From Desulfurococcales archaeon (lineage in GTDB: Archaea > Thermoproteota > Thermoprotei_A > Sulfolobales > Fervidicoccaceae), in NCBI GenBank assembly GCA_009904015.1, contig WYEQ01000003.1:1-55476 (forward strand): a DNA stretch of 55,476 nucleotides, in the 5' to 3' direction. Below the pieces are notes generated by a model that was not told the origin of the DNA, did not search any database, and saw nothing but the letters and a program-made list of their open reading frames with translations. Positions 8,789 to 16,160 of the stretch are shown here, in pieces. How positions within the stretch are numbered: position 1 is the stretch's first letter; every line of letters begins with the position of its first letter. Made by a program: the position numbers and the translations under genes.

Positions 8789-9178
8789 TTGAGGGTGTCC
8801 GTTTTCACGGAGAGAGCCCCAAGACCTATTGGTCCATACAGCCAAGCTGTGTGTGTTGATGGCTGGCTATTCATCTCTGGCCAGATACCTCTAGACCCTT
8901 CAACCAGCGTCATCGTTGATCAAAGCTTCGAGAAGCAGGTCGAGCGTGTTCTCGAGAACATAAAGGCTATAATCGAGGCGGCGGGAGGCTCGCTCAGAGA
9001 TGTTGTTAAGACAACGGTTTTCCTCAAGGACATAAAGAAGTTCGGCGCTTTCAACGAGGTTTATGCCAAGTATTTCTCAGAGGATCCTCCTGCCCGCAGT
9101 GTTATCGAGGTCTCCGATCTCCCGAGGGGAGTTGAAATAGAGGTTGAGGTAATAGCTAAGCTAAAATCGTGTCCGTGA
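8789..9178 (+). CDS. ridA: RidA (YjgF/YER057c) family 2-iminobutanoate/2-iminopropanoate deaminase
   Basis: 129 residues, the family's usual length. TTG start with GGTGAG five bases upstream (8778-8783). Seen: 'RPIGPYSQAV' near the N-terminus, 'FISGQIPLDP', and the C-terminal 'PARSVIEVSDLPRGVEIEVEVIA', which includes the conserved arginine of active RidA proteins. RidA hydrolyses the reactive enamine/imine released by PLP-dependent dehydratases, protecting other PLP enzymes. The convergent neighbour, 5 bases away, is threonine ammonia-lyase, the classical source of that imine. This supports a real functional link. Confidence 0.92.
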   Translation: MRVSVFTERAPRPIGPYSQAVCVDGWLFISGQIPLDPSTSVIVDQSFEKQVERVLENIKAIIEAAGGSLRDVVKTTVFLKDIKKFGAFNEVYAKYFSEDPPARSVIEVSDLPRGVEIEVEVIAKLKSCP

Positions 9179-9182
9179 TTTT

Positions 9183-10397
9183 TTAGTTAACCCTGAACCC
9201 AGCTTGTCTTAATTCCTCTATAACCTTATCTACATCCTCTTTACTGGGAGCCTCAAACACCACATCAACAATAGCGTATCCAACGGGTAAATCTGGCTTG
9301 AACCTATCATGCTTTATCTCAATAACGTTGCATTTATTCCTATAAAGGATTCCGAGCGCTCTGTACAGTTGTCCCGGAGCATCGGGCACAGTTAGCTTAA
9401 CCATAGCTACCCGCCCCGCGTTCGCCAGTCCCCTTATGACTACCCTGTACAGCGTTGTTAAATCAATGTTTCCACCGCTTATAACGAGCGCTACTTTTTT
9501 CCCCGTGTTAGCTATAAGGCCCTCAAGCATAGCTGCTAGTGGAAGAGCACCAGCTCCCTCAACAATCATCTTGGCCCTCTCCATTAGCAGGTATATCGCC
9601 CTGGCTATCGAGTCCTCATTAACTACGACGACGTCATCGACGACCTGGCTCATTACCTCGTACGTTATATCCCCAACGCTCTTGGCCAGCACACCGTCAG
9701 CGAGGCTTGGAGAAGGAAATATGCTTGTGATTTTTCCTGCTTTTCTTGACTCATAGTACTTCGGTGCGGCGGCCGGCTCAACTCCTATTACCTTGACACT
9801 CGGCTTAAGCTTCTTGAGCGCGACTCCTATGCCTGATATCAGGCCGCCACCGCCGATGGGGACAATCACAGCGTCCACGTCGGGTAGCTGGCTCGCTATC
9901 TCCAAGCCAACTGTTCCTTGACCAGCTATTACCTCCTCGTCGTTGAAGGGGTGAACAAGCATTGCTTTGCTGGCCTCCGCTATCTCGAGGGCCTTTCTGT
10001 ATGCATCATCATAGACATTGCCGTACAATACCACGTCAGCACCGTAGCTCCTCGTAGCGTTTATCTTGTAGATAGGCGTGGTTTCAGGCATAACTATGGT
10101 TGATTTAACGCCCAGCATGGATGATGCGAAGGCAACCCCCTGCGAGTGATTCCCACTCGACGCGGCCACCACCCCCATTTTTCTTGCTTCGTCGAGATGA
10201 CTGTGTATCTTGAAATAAGCCCCCCTCGACTTGAAGCTACCGGTTTTCTGCATGTTCTCGAGCTTTAAGTAGACATGACAACCAGTCATGCGAGAAAACG
10301 AGGTACTGTAGTCAAGAGGCGTTCTGTGAAGAACTTTGTAGATAACCTCGCTGGCCTTTCTAGTTAATTCATAGATTCTATCAATCCTCGTGTTCAA
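9183..10397 (-). CDS. ilvA: Threonine ammonia-lyase with ACT domain
   Basis: 404 residues. The PLP-lysine motif is in 'KTGSFKSRGAYFK', the phosphate-binding loop is 'PIGGGGLISGIG', and 'SSGNHSQGVA' is the conserved Asn-loop; together these give a fold-type II threonine dehydratase. About 80 C-terminal residues ('VKLTVPDAPGQLYRALG' onward) form one ACT-like regulatory domain. TTG start with GGTGTG upstream. It converts threonine to 2-oxobutanoate and ammonia by way of an imine. The single ACT domain fits the TdcB/short IlvA class, so control by isoleucine is possible but unproved. Confidence 0.92.
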   Translation of the reverse strand: MNTRIDRIYELTRKASEVIYKVLHRTPLDYSTSFSRMTGCHVYLKLENMQKTGSFKSRGAYFKIHSHLDEARKMGVVAASSGNHSQGVAFASSMLGVKSTIVMPETTPIYKINATRSYGADVVLYGNVYDDAYRKALEIAEASKAMLVHPFNDEEVIAGQGTVGLEIASQLPDVDAVIVPIGGGGLISGIGVALKKLKPSVKVIGVEPAAAPKYYESRKAGKITSIFPSPSLADGVLAKSVGDITYEVMSQVVDDVVVVNEDSIARAIYLLMERAKMIVEGAGALPLAAMLEGLIANTGKKVALVISGGNIDLTTLYRVVIRGLANAGRVAMVKLTVPDAPGQLYRALGILYRNKCNVIEIKHDRFKPDLPVGYAIVDVVFEAPSKEDVDKVIEELRQAGFRVN

Positions 10398-10560
10398 TAA
10401 AGCACACCGTACCGAAGGTTATGTTTTTGAGACTAAATATAAATGTTAGTAGCGTTGCCTGACCCTACATATATTTGTATGTCATCTACAAGAAATTAAT
10501 TTAATTGGGATTAATGCCTAAATACACAACTTGATTATTAGCCGGTATGTGACTTTCCTC

Positions 10561-10608
10561 GTGATGAGCTAGCTGAGCACTGATAAGTGATGAAGCAGAA
10601 ATCTCTGA
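10561..10608 (+). ncRNA. C/D box sRNA (2'-O-methylation guide)
   Basis: All four boxes are perfect. C GTGATGA is at 10561-10567, then a 12-nt guide (10568-10579), D' CTGA at 10580-10583, a 3-nt spacer, C' GTGATGA at 10587-10593, an 11-nt guide (10594-10604), and D CTGA at 10605-10608. This is the canonical archaeal double-guide layout bound by L7Ae, Nop5 and fibrillarin. By the D+5 rule, the D' guide would methylate the C in UGCU-C-AGCUAGC and the D guide the second U in AGAU-U-UCUGCU. Target RNAs (rRNA or tRNA) are not in the window. The mature ends are probably a few bases outside the boxes. Confidence 0.87.
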
Positions 10609-10738
10609 ATGGCAAGAATTGATTAGTCAGAAGGATACGCGCAACACGTTACTGATTGGGCCCTGACTTAAGAACGATTAGGAAGCTAGGGGGGTTGTCT
10701 AGGACAGCATAATTCTTCAAAACCGAATGTTTCATTAC

Positions 10739-10779
10739 AACTGAAAGACTAGCTCTTCAGGGCGGGGGGAGGAGGTCAG
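10739..10779 (+). mobile_element. Solo IS200/IS605-type end hairpin, copy A (41 bp)
   Basis: Starts after TTAC (10735-10738), opens with AACTGAAAG, has a hairpin centred on CTCTTCAGGGCGGGG and ends GGAGGAGGTCAG at 10779. It matches the copies at 13762 and 14806 and both ends of the element at 34620-34865. No transposase gene is attached. The 20 bases after the end (10780-10799) occupy the place of an omega-RNA guide. Confidence 0.75.
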
Positions 10780-10820
10780 AAGAGCTTTTAGAAAGTTTAG
10801 AAAAGCATTTTAAACGGATA

Positions 10821-10830
10821 ATTATAAGTT
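10821..10830 (+). promoter_or_regulatory. TATA-like element for the glycosyltransferase gene
   Basis: ATTATAAGTT, centred about 24 bases before the GTG at 10849. Because there is no clear ribosome site between them, this spacing suggests a leaderless transcript. Confidence 0.5.
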
Positions 10831-10848
10831 TATGACAAAACCTAAACG

Positions 10849-12345
10849 GTGCTTGTTTCAGAGAGAGTTGTTAGAGCGAGGCTTCAAGGCATGATTGTCC
10901 ATCCAGGGCAGTTCATTGAGGTTGACGATTTTGTACGAATCTCAATTCTGTTGACTTACATCAAATATTTGTTTTATTCAATCTGGGTTCTCCCTGCATA
11001 CAGGGCGGTTATGGTTTTCAGGTCCTGGAGAGCCAACTACCAGAGGTACTCAGTGGTTCAAGGCTTGCCGAGGAGCGAGTCCTCCTCGATTAGTGTGGCT
11101 GTCCTGATACCGGCCAAGAACTCAGCTAGGTTCATCGCGGGCTCTCTTCTTTCGGTATTGAACCAGAGCTTGGCTCCAAGAACCATATATGTTCTGGATG
11201 ACGCCTCTACTGATAAAACTACTGATATTGTTCTAAATATCGTCAGGAGCAAGCAAGGTAGGCTGAGAAGCGTTGAGGCTCTAAACGACAGAACAGTTAT
11301 GCGCTATGAGATTGTTTTAAAAGATGAACGAGTGGTCCAGCTCGTGTTGGTTTCATTCAAGACGCATGTGGGCAAGCCTAGAATGATTAACTCTGTTCTC
11401 AGAGAGGTAGCATCAAGGCATGATTACATAGTTGTTCTTGACTCCGATACTATCCTGGAGAAAGATTACGTGGAAAAGGTTGTCTCTTTTCTCGTGAATA
11501 ACAGAGATGTTGCTGGCGCAAGCGGCACGATTCTTTTGTGGAGACCGGAGGGGAGGAGCAAGGCTTCATGGCTCTTCGCGAGAGGGTTCAGGAACATAGG
11601 CTCGCTGAGCTATCAGCTCTTAATTAGATTCACGGAAACAGTTTTTGGAAGCGTTAATAGCCTGAGCGGCTGTTGCTCCGTTTTCAGGGCGGAAAAGTTG
11701 GTTGAGGTGGGTGGTATACCGGAGGATACGTACTCTGATGACACGGCTATTGCGTGGGAGCTCCAGATAAGGGGTTACAAGGTAGCGTATCTCCCAGGAG
11801 CGGTCTCATTCACAGTCGATCCCTCATCCCCCAGAAGGCTGTTGGCCAAGATGTACAGGATTACCCTTGGAATGCAGAAGCTGTTTTTCACCCGCTTCAG
11901 GAGGATAATTAAGAAGAGAAAATGGAGCTTAATGCTTACAGGCCTCTACACAAGCTTTGGGAGCATCCCCTTCGTCTTTGTCTTGATGAACATTGTCTTA
12001 ACCATGCTTCTAGTTCATATGGGCGTGTACAATGAAGGAGGAAGCATTGCCTATAGCTTATTCCAGTTCACGCCACTATCAGTTATACTGGCCTTCATTT
12101 ATAGATACCCGGTGAGCTACTTAGCAGTAAGCTATGTGGTAGGAGTAGCGGAGGGCATTGCCTTAAGCCTGTTGCTCCTAAGGCTGTACAGAGATAACCA
12201 ATTTGTCCGCGCGGCACTGAGGACATCCATGAAGAGCGTTGTGTTCTTACCATTTACTCTCTGGATACAGGCATTGGTTACACTCATCGTCCTCCCCGTA
12301 AGTATGTATCAAGTTGCAGTAAAGAAGAATGTGAGTAAGTGGTAG
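10849..12345 (+). CDS. Membrane glycosyltransferase, GT2 family, polysaccharide-synthase-like
   Basis: GTG start; 498 residues. The GT-A domain shows 'VAVLIPAKNSARFIAGSLLS' near 80, 'YVLDDASTDKTTDIV', the metal-binding 'IVVLDSDTI' and the later catalytic-region 'DDTAIAWELQIRGYKVAYLPG'. After these come an amphipathic stretch and three to four transmembrane helices (about 365-490). This is the layout of processive synthases such as PgaC/IcaA, NodC and hyaluronan synthase, although the usual Q..RW motif is not clearly kept ('RITLGMQKLF'). The next gene, 3 bases on, is a NodB-like deacetylase. The pair suggests synthesis and deacetylation of an N-acetylhexosamine polymer. Confidence 0.82.
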   Translation: MLVSERVVRARLQGMIVHPGQFIEVDDFVRISILLTYIKYLFYSIWVLPAYRAVMVFRSWRANYQRYSVVQGLPRSESSSISVAVLIPAKNSARFIAGSLLSVLNQSLAPRTIYVLDDASTDKTTDIVLNIVRSKQGRLRSVEALNDRTVMRYEIVLKDERVVQLVLVSFKTHVGKPRMINSVLREVASRHDYIVVLDSDTILEKDYVEKVVSFLVNNRDVAGASGTILLWRPEGRSKASWLFARGFRNIGSLSYQLLIRFTETVFGSVNSLSGCCSVFRAEKLVEVGGIPEDTYSDDTAIAWELQIRGYKVAYLPGAVSFTVDPSSPRRLLAKMYRITLGMQKLFFTRFRRIIKKRKWSLMLTGLYTSFGSIPFVFVLMNIVLTMLLVHMGVYNEGGSIAYSLFQFTPLSVILAFIYRYPVSYLAVSYVVGVAEGIALSLLLLRLYRDNQFVRAALRTSMKSVVFLPFTLWIQALVTLIVLPVSMYQVAVKKNVSKW

Positions 12346-12348
12346 GAG

Positions 12349-13449
12349 TTGGAAAAAATAGCGACTATATGCGTCTTATTAGTGATTGTAGCTTCATTAT
12401 TAGCAGTCAGTTCCACGGTAAGAGCTGATGACCAGCCCGTCAGGTTCCTGGGCATCTCTAAGTACTATGCTGGTTACTCGTCGGCGTGTATTTTCAGGGT
12501 AGACGATTTTGTTGTAAGCCCCGAGGACATATATACAATAACGTTTAGCGCTAAGAGCAAGAACAGCTCCTTCGCTAATTATCAAATGGAGCTTACCAGC
12601 CATATTACAAGCAAATACCCCGATGTAAGGCTGGTCGTTGGGCTCATAACAAATGGAGGGTCAGGAGCAAAGGAGGCTGAGCTCTGGGAACAGATGAATA
12701 TGCTGGTGAGAACGTATGGATGGGAGATAGCATCTCACACCAAGTATCACTCTTTGCCTCCCAGAAGCATTGATGACATTATAGGCGCACTGATGGATAT
12801 TGAGAGCAACATAACTGGGTACAGGGTTTACACATACATACCTCCATACGGGAAGACAAGTAGCGGCGAGGCAAGGCTCCTGAGCCAGCATGGAGTCAGG
12901 ATAATTATGCTGAGCACACCCATACAGCTCCTCTTGCCAAGGAACTGGAACAGGATCCATATAACGGTGAAGATTTCGGATAAGCTACCATGGGGATTCT
13001 TCCTCCACATCATACACAGAATGGAGAACGTGATTGGCGGGACCATGATAATATACACGCATGCCACGAGCTACGACTGGAGAAGCGCCGATTCGCTACT
13101 AAAATCGTTTGACAAGGCGATAAAGGCAGTCAAAGACAATAAGACGTGGATAACAGTGCCATCAGAGCTGTACAGATACGAGCTAGAGAGGAAAATAATA
13201 CGGGTAGAACAAGCAAACGCGACATCATATATAGTAAGGGCAACTAAACAGCTAGACTTCGACCCCGTGCCAATAACCCTGACATTCAAGGTGAAAGCAC
13301 AGGTAGAAGACGTGCGTTGCAACGACACCAGCCTACCGAGACTAGAATGGCCAGGCTACAGGCCAGTACCAGGGTACACACAGCGCGGGGACATACTGTT
13401 GGTAAACACTTATCCAGACTCCATCATCACCATCATTCTCAAACAGTAG
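12349..13449 (+). CDS. Secreted polysaccharide deacetylase-like protein (NodB domain)
   Basis: TTG start, GGTAGGAG just upstream overlapping the previous stop; 366 residues. Signal peptide in residues 1-26 (ends VRA-DD). Motif-like segments of the NodB/CE4 fold follow: 'CIFRVDDF' (Asp-Asp, motif 1), 'WEIASHTKYH' (metal His pair, motif 2) and 'YIPPYGK' (motif 3-like). The last ~80 residues form a beta-rich domain. CE4 enzymes remove N-acetyl groups from polysaccharides. Translational coupling with the glycosyltransferase suggests a PgaC/PgaB-like team outside the cell. The motifs diverge from bacterial PgaB, so substrate and activity are inferred. Confidence 0.72.
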   Translation: MEKIATICVLLVIVASLLAVSSTVRADDQPVRFLGISKYYAGYSSACIFRVDDFVVSPEDIYTITFSAKSKNSSFANYQMELTSHITSKYPDVRLVVGLITNGGSGAKEAELWEQMNMLVRTYGWEIASHTKYHSLPPRSIDDIIGALMDIESNITGYRVYTYIPPYGKTSSGEARLLSQHGVRIIMLSTPIQLLLPRNWNRIHITVKISDKLPWGFFLHIIHRMENVIGGTMIIYTHATSYDWRSADSLLKSFDKAIKAVKDNKTWITVPSELYRYELERKIIRVEQANATSYIVRATKQLDFDPVPITLTFKVKAQVEDVRCNDTSLPRLEWPGYRPVPGYTQRGDILLVNTYPDSIITIILKQ

Positions 13450-13584
13450 CTTTAGCTTAGATGTAAAGTTTGTCTTCAACTATGTTTACATGCTTAGCAA
13501 GGCAATAATGGATAAACATAAATAGATATGTGATTGAGCAGGTATAACAAAATTTTTTCATTTATAATCATTGGGGAACAAAAC

Positions 13585-13761
13585 ATGTCTTCTTCAGAGA
13601 GGAAATCCGTTCTTGAGAGGTACTCCGAGAAAGTCGCGGACTTCATCAGGCCACTCATGCCTGACCCACTGATCTTCGCTCTTCTTCTGACATTTGCTAC
13701 CTTCAGCATAGTGCTGGCGATATTTCCTCCATGGAAAACCAATGTATCAGCAACCAAATAC
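13585..13761 (+). pseudogene. Truncated AtoE-like short-chain fatty acid transporter
   Basis: The ATG at 13585 opens about 59 residues that match the N-terminus of AtoE-type transporters: a polar lead, then 'FIRPLMPDPLIFALLLTF', a diagnostic Pro-Asp-Pro before the first transmembrane helix. Full-length proteins are about 430-470 residues. The reading frame runs into an IS200/IS605-like end at 13762 and stops at 13827. Nothing resembling the rest of the transporter follows, so insertion and deletion have destroyed the gene. Confidence 0.75.
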
Positions 13762-13797
13762 AACTGGAAGCCTCGCACTTCAGGGCGGGGAGGTCAG
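13762..13797 (+). mobile_element. Solo IS200/IS605-type end hairpin, copy B (36 bp)
   Basis: Begins AACTGGAAG after ATAC (13758-13761), contains CCTCGCACTTCAGGGCGGGG and ends AGGTCAG at 13797. It is three bases shorter than copy C in the GGAGG run. It sits at the exact point where similarity to AtoE ends. Confidence 0.72.
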
Positions 13798-13863
13798 GCT
13801 TTTTCACTGGAAAAAGGTGACTTTTGATTATGTAGTTATAAGCGGTTAGCCCAAAACACCATT

Positions 13864-13926
13864 GTAACCAAAAGTTAAACACCTATTCGTTAACACATCA
13901 TCGAGAATAAGGGTTTTTGGTTGTAA
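13864..13926. repeat. Imperfect inverted repeat upstream of the DUF2258-like gene
   Basis: GTAACCAAAA (13864-13873) is mirrored by TTTTGGTTGTAAC (13914-13926), about 8 paired bases with a 40-base gap. It ends 15 bases before the TATA box at 13941. It may be an operator or chance in AT-rich DNA. Confidence 0.35.
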
Positions 13927-13940
13927 CGGTTTGATAATGC

Positions 13941-13951
13941 TTATTTATAAA
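13941..13951 (+). promoter_or_regulatory. TATA box for the DUF2258-like gene
   Basis: TTATTTATAAA, about 37 bases before the GTG start. The start is preceded by GGTGGGG (13972-13978). Confidence 0.65.
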
Positions 13952-13982
13952 GAACTAATAATAGGTAAATTGGTGGGGACGC

Positions 13983-14693
13983 GTGCCCCTCCTGAGCTCC
14001 GGCTTCGTGATTGCGGGGGCCTACGCTGATAAGGTCAGGAAGACAGTGTTCGCTCAGCTCAGGGACTACGTGAAGAGGGATAAGGAGTGGGGCCAGAAAA
14101 TAGCTTTCTCCGTTGCTCAGCTGAACAGGCTTTTGTACAACATTCTCGTTGAGCAGCTGAGGGTTGACAAGAGCGATGTGGTGAGGATTAGAATCGAGTA
14201 CGATATCGATGAGGCCGGCAAGAGCATTGCCTGGAAGTGGGATAGCCTCGCCATAGAGGTTTTCCGCAGAGTCCCCCAGGCCCAGGTCGAGGAAATCGTG
14301 AAGAAGGCTGTCTCGAGGGCATCAGAAATAGCGCAGGCAGTAGTGACTTATAACTTAGCCAAAATAGGGGAAACAATAGATGGCGACGTGGTCTTCGCAG
14401 TTAAGCTCAACGACAGGGAGGTAGGGGCAGCCATAGTGACGCCGGTTAATGAGACCCTTGCCTTGATGAAGAGAGGAGCAGTGCTAGAGCCAACGCCAGC
14501 CATATTCGAGAAAGTAAAGCTGGAGATAGAGCCGGGGAAAACAATGGAGGAGGCGCTGAGCGAGGCTCTCTCAAGAGTCATGCAGGCAGCCAGGCACGTA
14601 AGCTACGATGAAGCATTAAAAATAATCAATGTCATAAGAGAAAGAGTATCAGCAACACCGATAACCAAGATTGAGGAGGAAGAAGAGGAATAA
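13983..14693 (+). CDS. DUF2258-like crenarchaeal protein
   Basis: GTG start with GGTGGGG four bases upstream; 236 residues, soluble and highly charged. 'SSGFVIAGAYADKVRKTVFAQ' and 'LNRLLYNILVEQLRVDKSD' resemble the N-terminal part of DUF2258 proteins conserved in Crenarchaeota. The C-terminus ends in a run of eight acidic residues (EEEEEEE-type tail), often seen in nucleic-acid-associated archaeal proteins. The molecular function is unknown to me. It is transcribed from its own promoter and lies between two IS-end copies, yet the frame is intact. Confidence 0.65.
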   Translation: MPLLSSGFVIAGAYADKVRKTVFAQLRDYVKRDKEWGQKIAFSVAQLNRLLYNILVEQLRVDKSDVVRIRIEYDIDEAGKSIAWKWDSLAIEVFRRVPQAQVEEIVKKAVSRASEIAQAVVTYNLAKIGETIDGDVVFAVKLNDREVGAAIVTPVNETLALMKRGAVLEPTPAIFEKVKLEIEPGKTMEEALSEALSRVMQAARHVSYDEALKIINVIRERVSATPITKIEEEEEE

Positions 14694-14805
14694 GCCAAAC
14701 ATCAGCTAAGATAAACCACTAGTTATTTTTTAATTACTTATGGCTTTCTTATTATAACGGAGTTCTATATCGACTCTCTCCTATCAGTATAGACACTTAG
14801 ATTAC

Positions 14806-14844
14806 AACTGAAAGCCTCGCTCTTCGGGGCGGGGAGGAGGTCAG
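14806..14844 (+). mobile_element. Solo IS200/IS605-type end hairpin, copy C (39 bp)
   Basis: Follows TTAC (14802-14805). It reads AACTGAAAG, then CCTCGCTCTTCGGGGCGGGG, then AGGAGGTCAG. Its first 30 bases match the left end of the 34620-34865 element and its last 18 match that element's right end, as if both ends had been fused through the shared hairpin. Confidence 0.77.
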
Positions 14845-14881
14845 TCTCAATCGAACCCACAGCTCTATGTTAAATTCAATA

Positions 14882-15047
14882 TCACGGGATAAGTTTCGTT
14901 GGCCCAAATAGTTTGATGTTTGTGATTTTTCTTATTCTTGCTTCAAGGGTTGGTGCTCCCAGTGTTATATAATCTGTGTAGTTTTTAGTTATATAGTCTA
15001 TTGCTTTTTTTAGCTATTTCGCCGAGGAGGTTCTTTAAGCTAGCTTG
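14882..15047 (-). pseudogene. Short frameshifted coding relic, unknown
   Basis: On the minus strand, 'SLKNLLGEIAKK' in one frame continues after a shift in an A-run as 'AIDYITKNYTDYITLG' and 'APTLEARIRKITNIKLFG', ending at a TGA at 14884-14882. The smooth, coding-like continuation across one frameshift suggests a decayed C-terminus. I recognise no family, and chance is possible. Confidence 0.35.
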
Positions 15048-15090
15048 GGTTTATATAGCCTTGCAGAAATAGTTTACTTGATGAAAGACT

Positions 15091-16071
15091 ATGAGCACGC
15101 TAACCCTCAGCGAGATTCTAGGTACAAGTGAAGGCAACGGAGAAGCCCTCGTCCTAGGCCACTGTGTTCTCAACATGAACACCAGGGCTCCGGGGATAGC
15201 TGCTTGGCGTGGAGGGATCCTCCCTCTGATGAGGATGCTTCTTAGTTATCATGGAGAGATTCACCAGTACCCGTGTCTTGAGGCAGCGGTTGTCGGTATG
15301 AGGAGATGGTGGCATGTTAAGGAGCAGTACGATACCTTCAGCTTCAGGCTTCTCTCGAGGAGGATAGCGGAGATGTATGCTTCCTATTTCAGCAGAGTCG
15401 GCTTCAAGAAGGTGAAGGTTTTGGGCCTTGGTTTAAGCCCGACCTGTGGCTATAGGTACACGCAGAGCGATGCCTCGTGGGGAGGGAGGCCAAGGGAGAT
15501 AGACCCAAGCAGAAACATCAAGAGCGGCTCCGGAGTACTTATAGAGGAGATGCACAAAGCACTTAGCAACGCTGGTCTCAGCGTTGAGTTCCTCGACGTA
15601 TCCCCATCACTAATATACCCTGACTACGAGGCCAGGGTGAAGGTGGCCAGCGCTTATCCCAGCACACCAGAAACAGCTCTGGATGAGCTAGCAAGGTTCC
15701 TCGGAACTGAAGCCCTCTACTCAAAGGAAGAGGTAAAGCACATACACGGGTTAAAGCAGGACCTGAGGTCAATGAGGACCATTGTTGCTCCAAGAGCGCT
15801 TTTCCAGAAGAAGCTACCTATGATGATTGATTTAGCGGAGGAGGGATACGGGATAACCCTTATCGAGGACATACATGGAGACAAGGATGAAGAAGACCTT
15901 TTAGTAAACATATATGCGTCAATAATCGGAAACATGGTGGTCGCTGGCCACAACGTAAAAATAGTGCTTGATAATGAGCACGGGAACAGCTTAACCCAAA
16001 CTATAATTGATGTCTTGAGAAAAAATCTGCCAGAAAAAACGAAACTCCAGGTACAAGATAAGATAGATTAA
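15091..16071 (+). CDS. TudS/DUF523-related putative desulfidase
   Basis: 326 residues. The N-terminal half resembles the CD3072-type branch of TudS-related proteins: 'LGHCVLNMNTRAPGIAAW', 'IHQYPCLEAAV', 'RWWHVKEQYDT', 'FR' and 'LGLSPTCGYRY'. The three cysteines in HCVLN, YPCLE and PTCGY match the positions that hold a [4Fe-4S] cluster in TudS-like thiouracil desulfidases. The C-terminal ~150 residues (from about 175) are an extra domain with no family I recognise. The ATG is preceded by the weak site TGAAAG. It stands alone, with relics on both sides. Confidence 0.6.
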   Translation: MSTLTLSEILGTSEGNGEALVLGHCVLNMNTRAPGIAAWRGGILPLMRMLLSYHGEIHQYPCLEAAVVGMRRWWHVKEQYDTFSFRLLSRRIAEMYASYFSRVGFKKVKVLGLGLSPTCGYRYTQSDASWGGRPREIDPSRNIKSGSGVLIEEMHKALSNAGLSVEFLDVSPSLIYPDYEARVKVASAYPSTPETALDELARFLGTEALYSKEEVKHIHGLKQDLRSMRTIVAPRALFQKKLPMMIDLAEEGYGITLIEDIHGDKDEEDLLVNIYASIIGNMVVAGHNVKIVLDNEHGNSLTQTIIDVLRKNLPEKTKLQVQDKID

Positions 16072-16160
16072 AAACACGTAGTTATCACCCTCTAGGTAAA
16101 GTTTAGAGAACATGTGGTGCACTAGTAGTTAAGTTCAATACGAGCTTGATGCATGGTTAA

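Larger units (their letters stand above)
10398..10848. other. 451-base intergenic region with sRNA, IS-end copy and promoters
   Basis: Contains the C/D box sRNA (10561-10608), a 41-bp IS200/IS605-like solo end (10739-10779), the AT-rich upstream region of the threonine ammonia-lyase gene and a TATA-like element for the glycosyltransferase. Nothing else recognisable as coding is seen on either strand. Confidence 0.7.
14694..15090. other. 397-base intergenic region with IS-end copy C and a decayed ORF
   Basis: Holds T-rich sequence after the DUF2258-like gene (TATTTTTTAATTA near 14725), the solo IS end at 14806-14844, a minus-strand coding relic (14882-15047) and the AT-rich promoter region of the gene at 15091. 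Confidence 0.6.

Noticed and set aside
10739-14844. The three spaced hairpin copies as a CRISPR array
   Set aside because: The spacing is kilobases rather than 35-45 bases, the flanks hold genes, and the ends match IS605 ends at 34620-34865.
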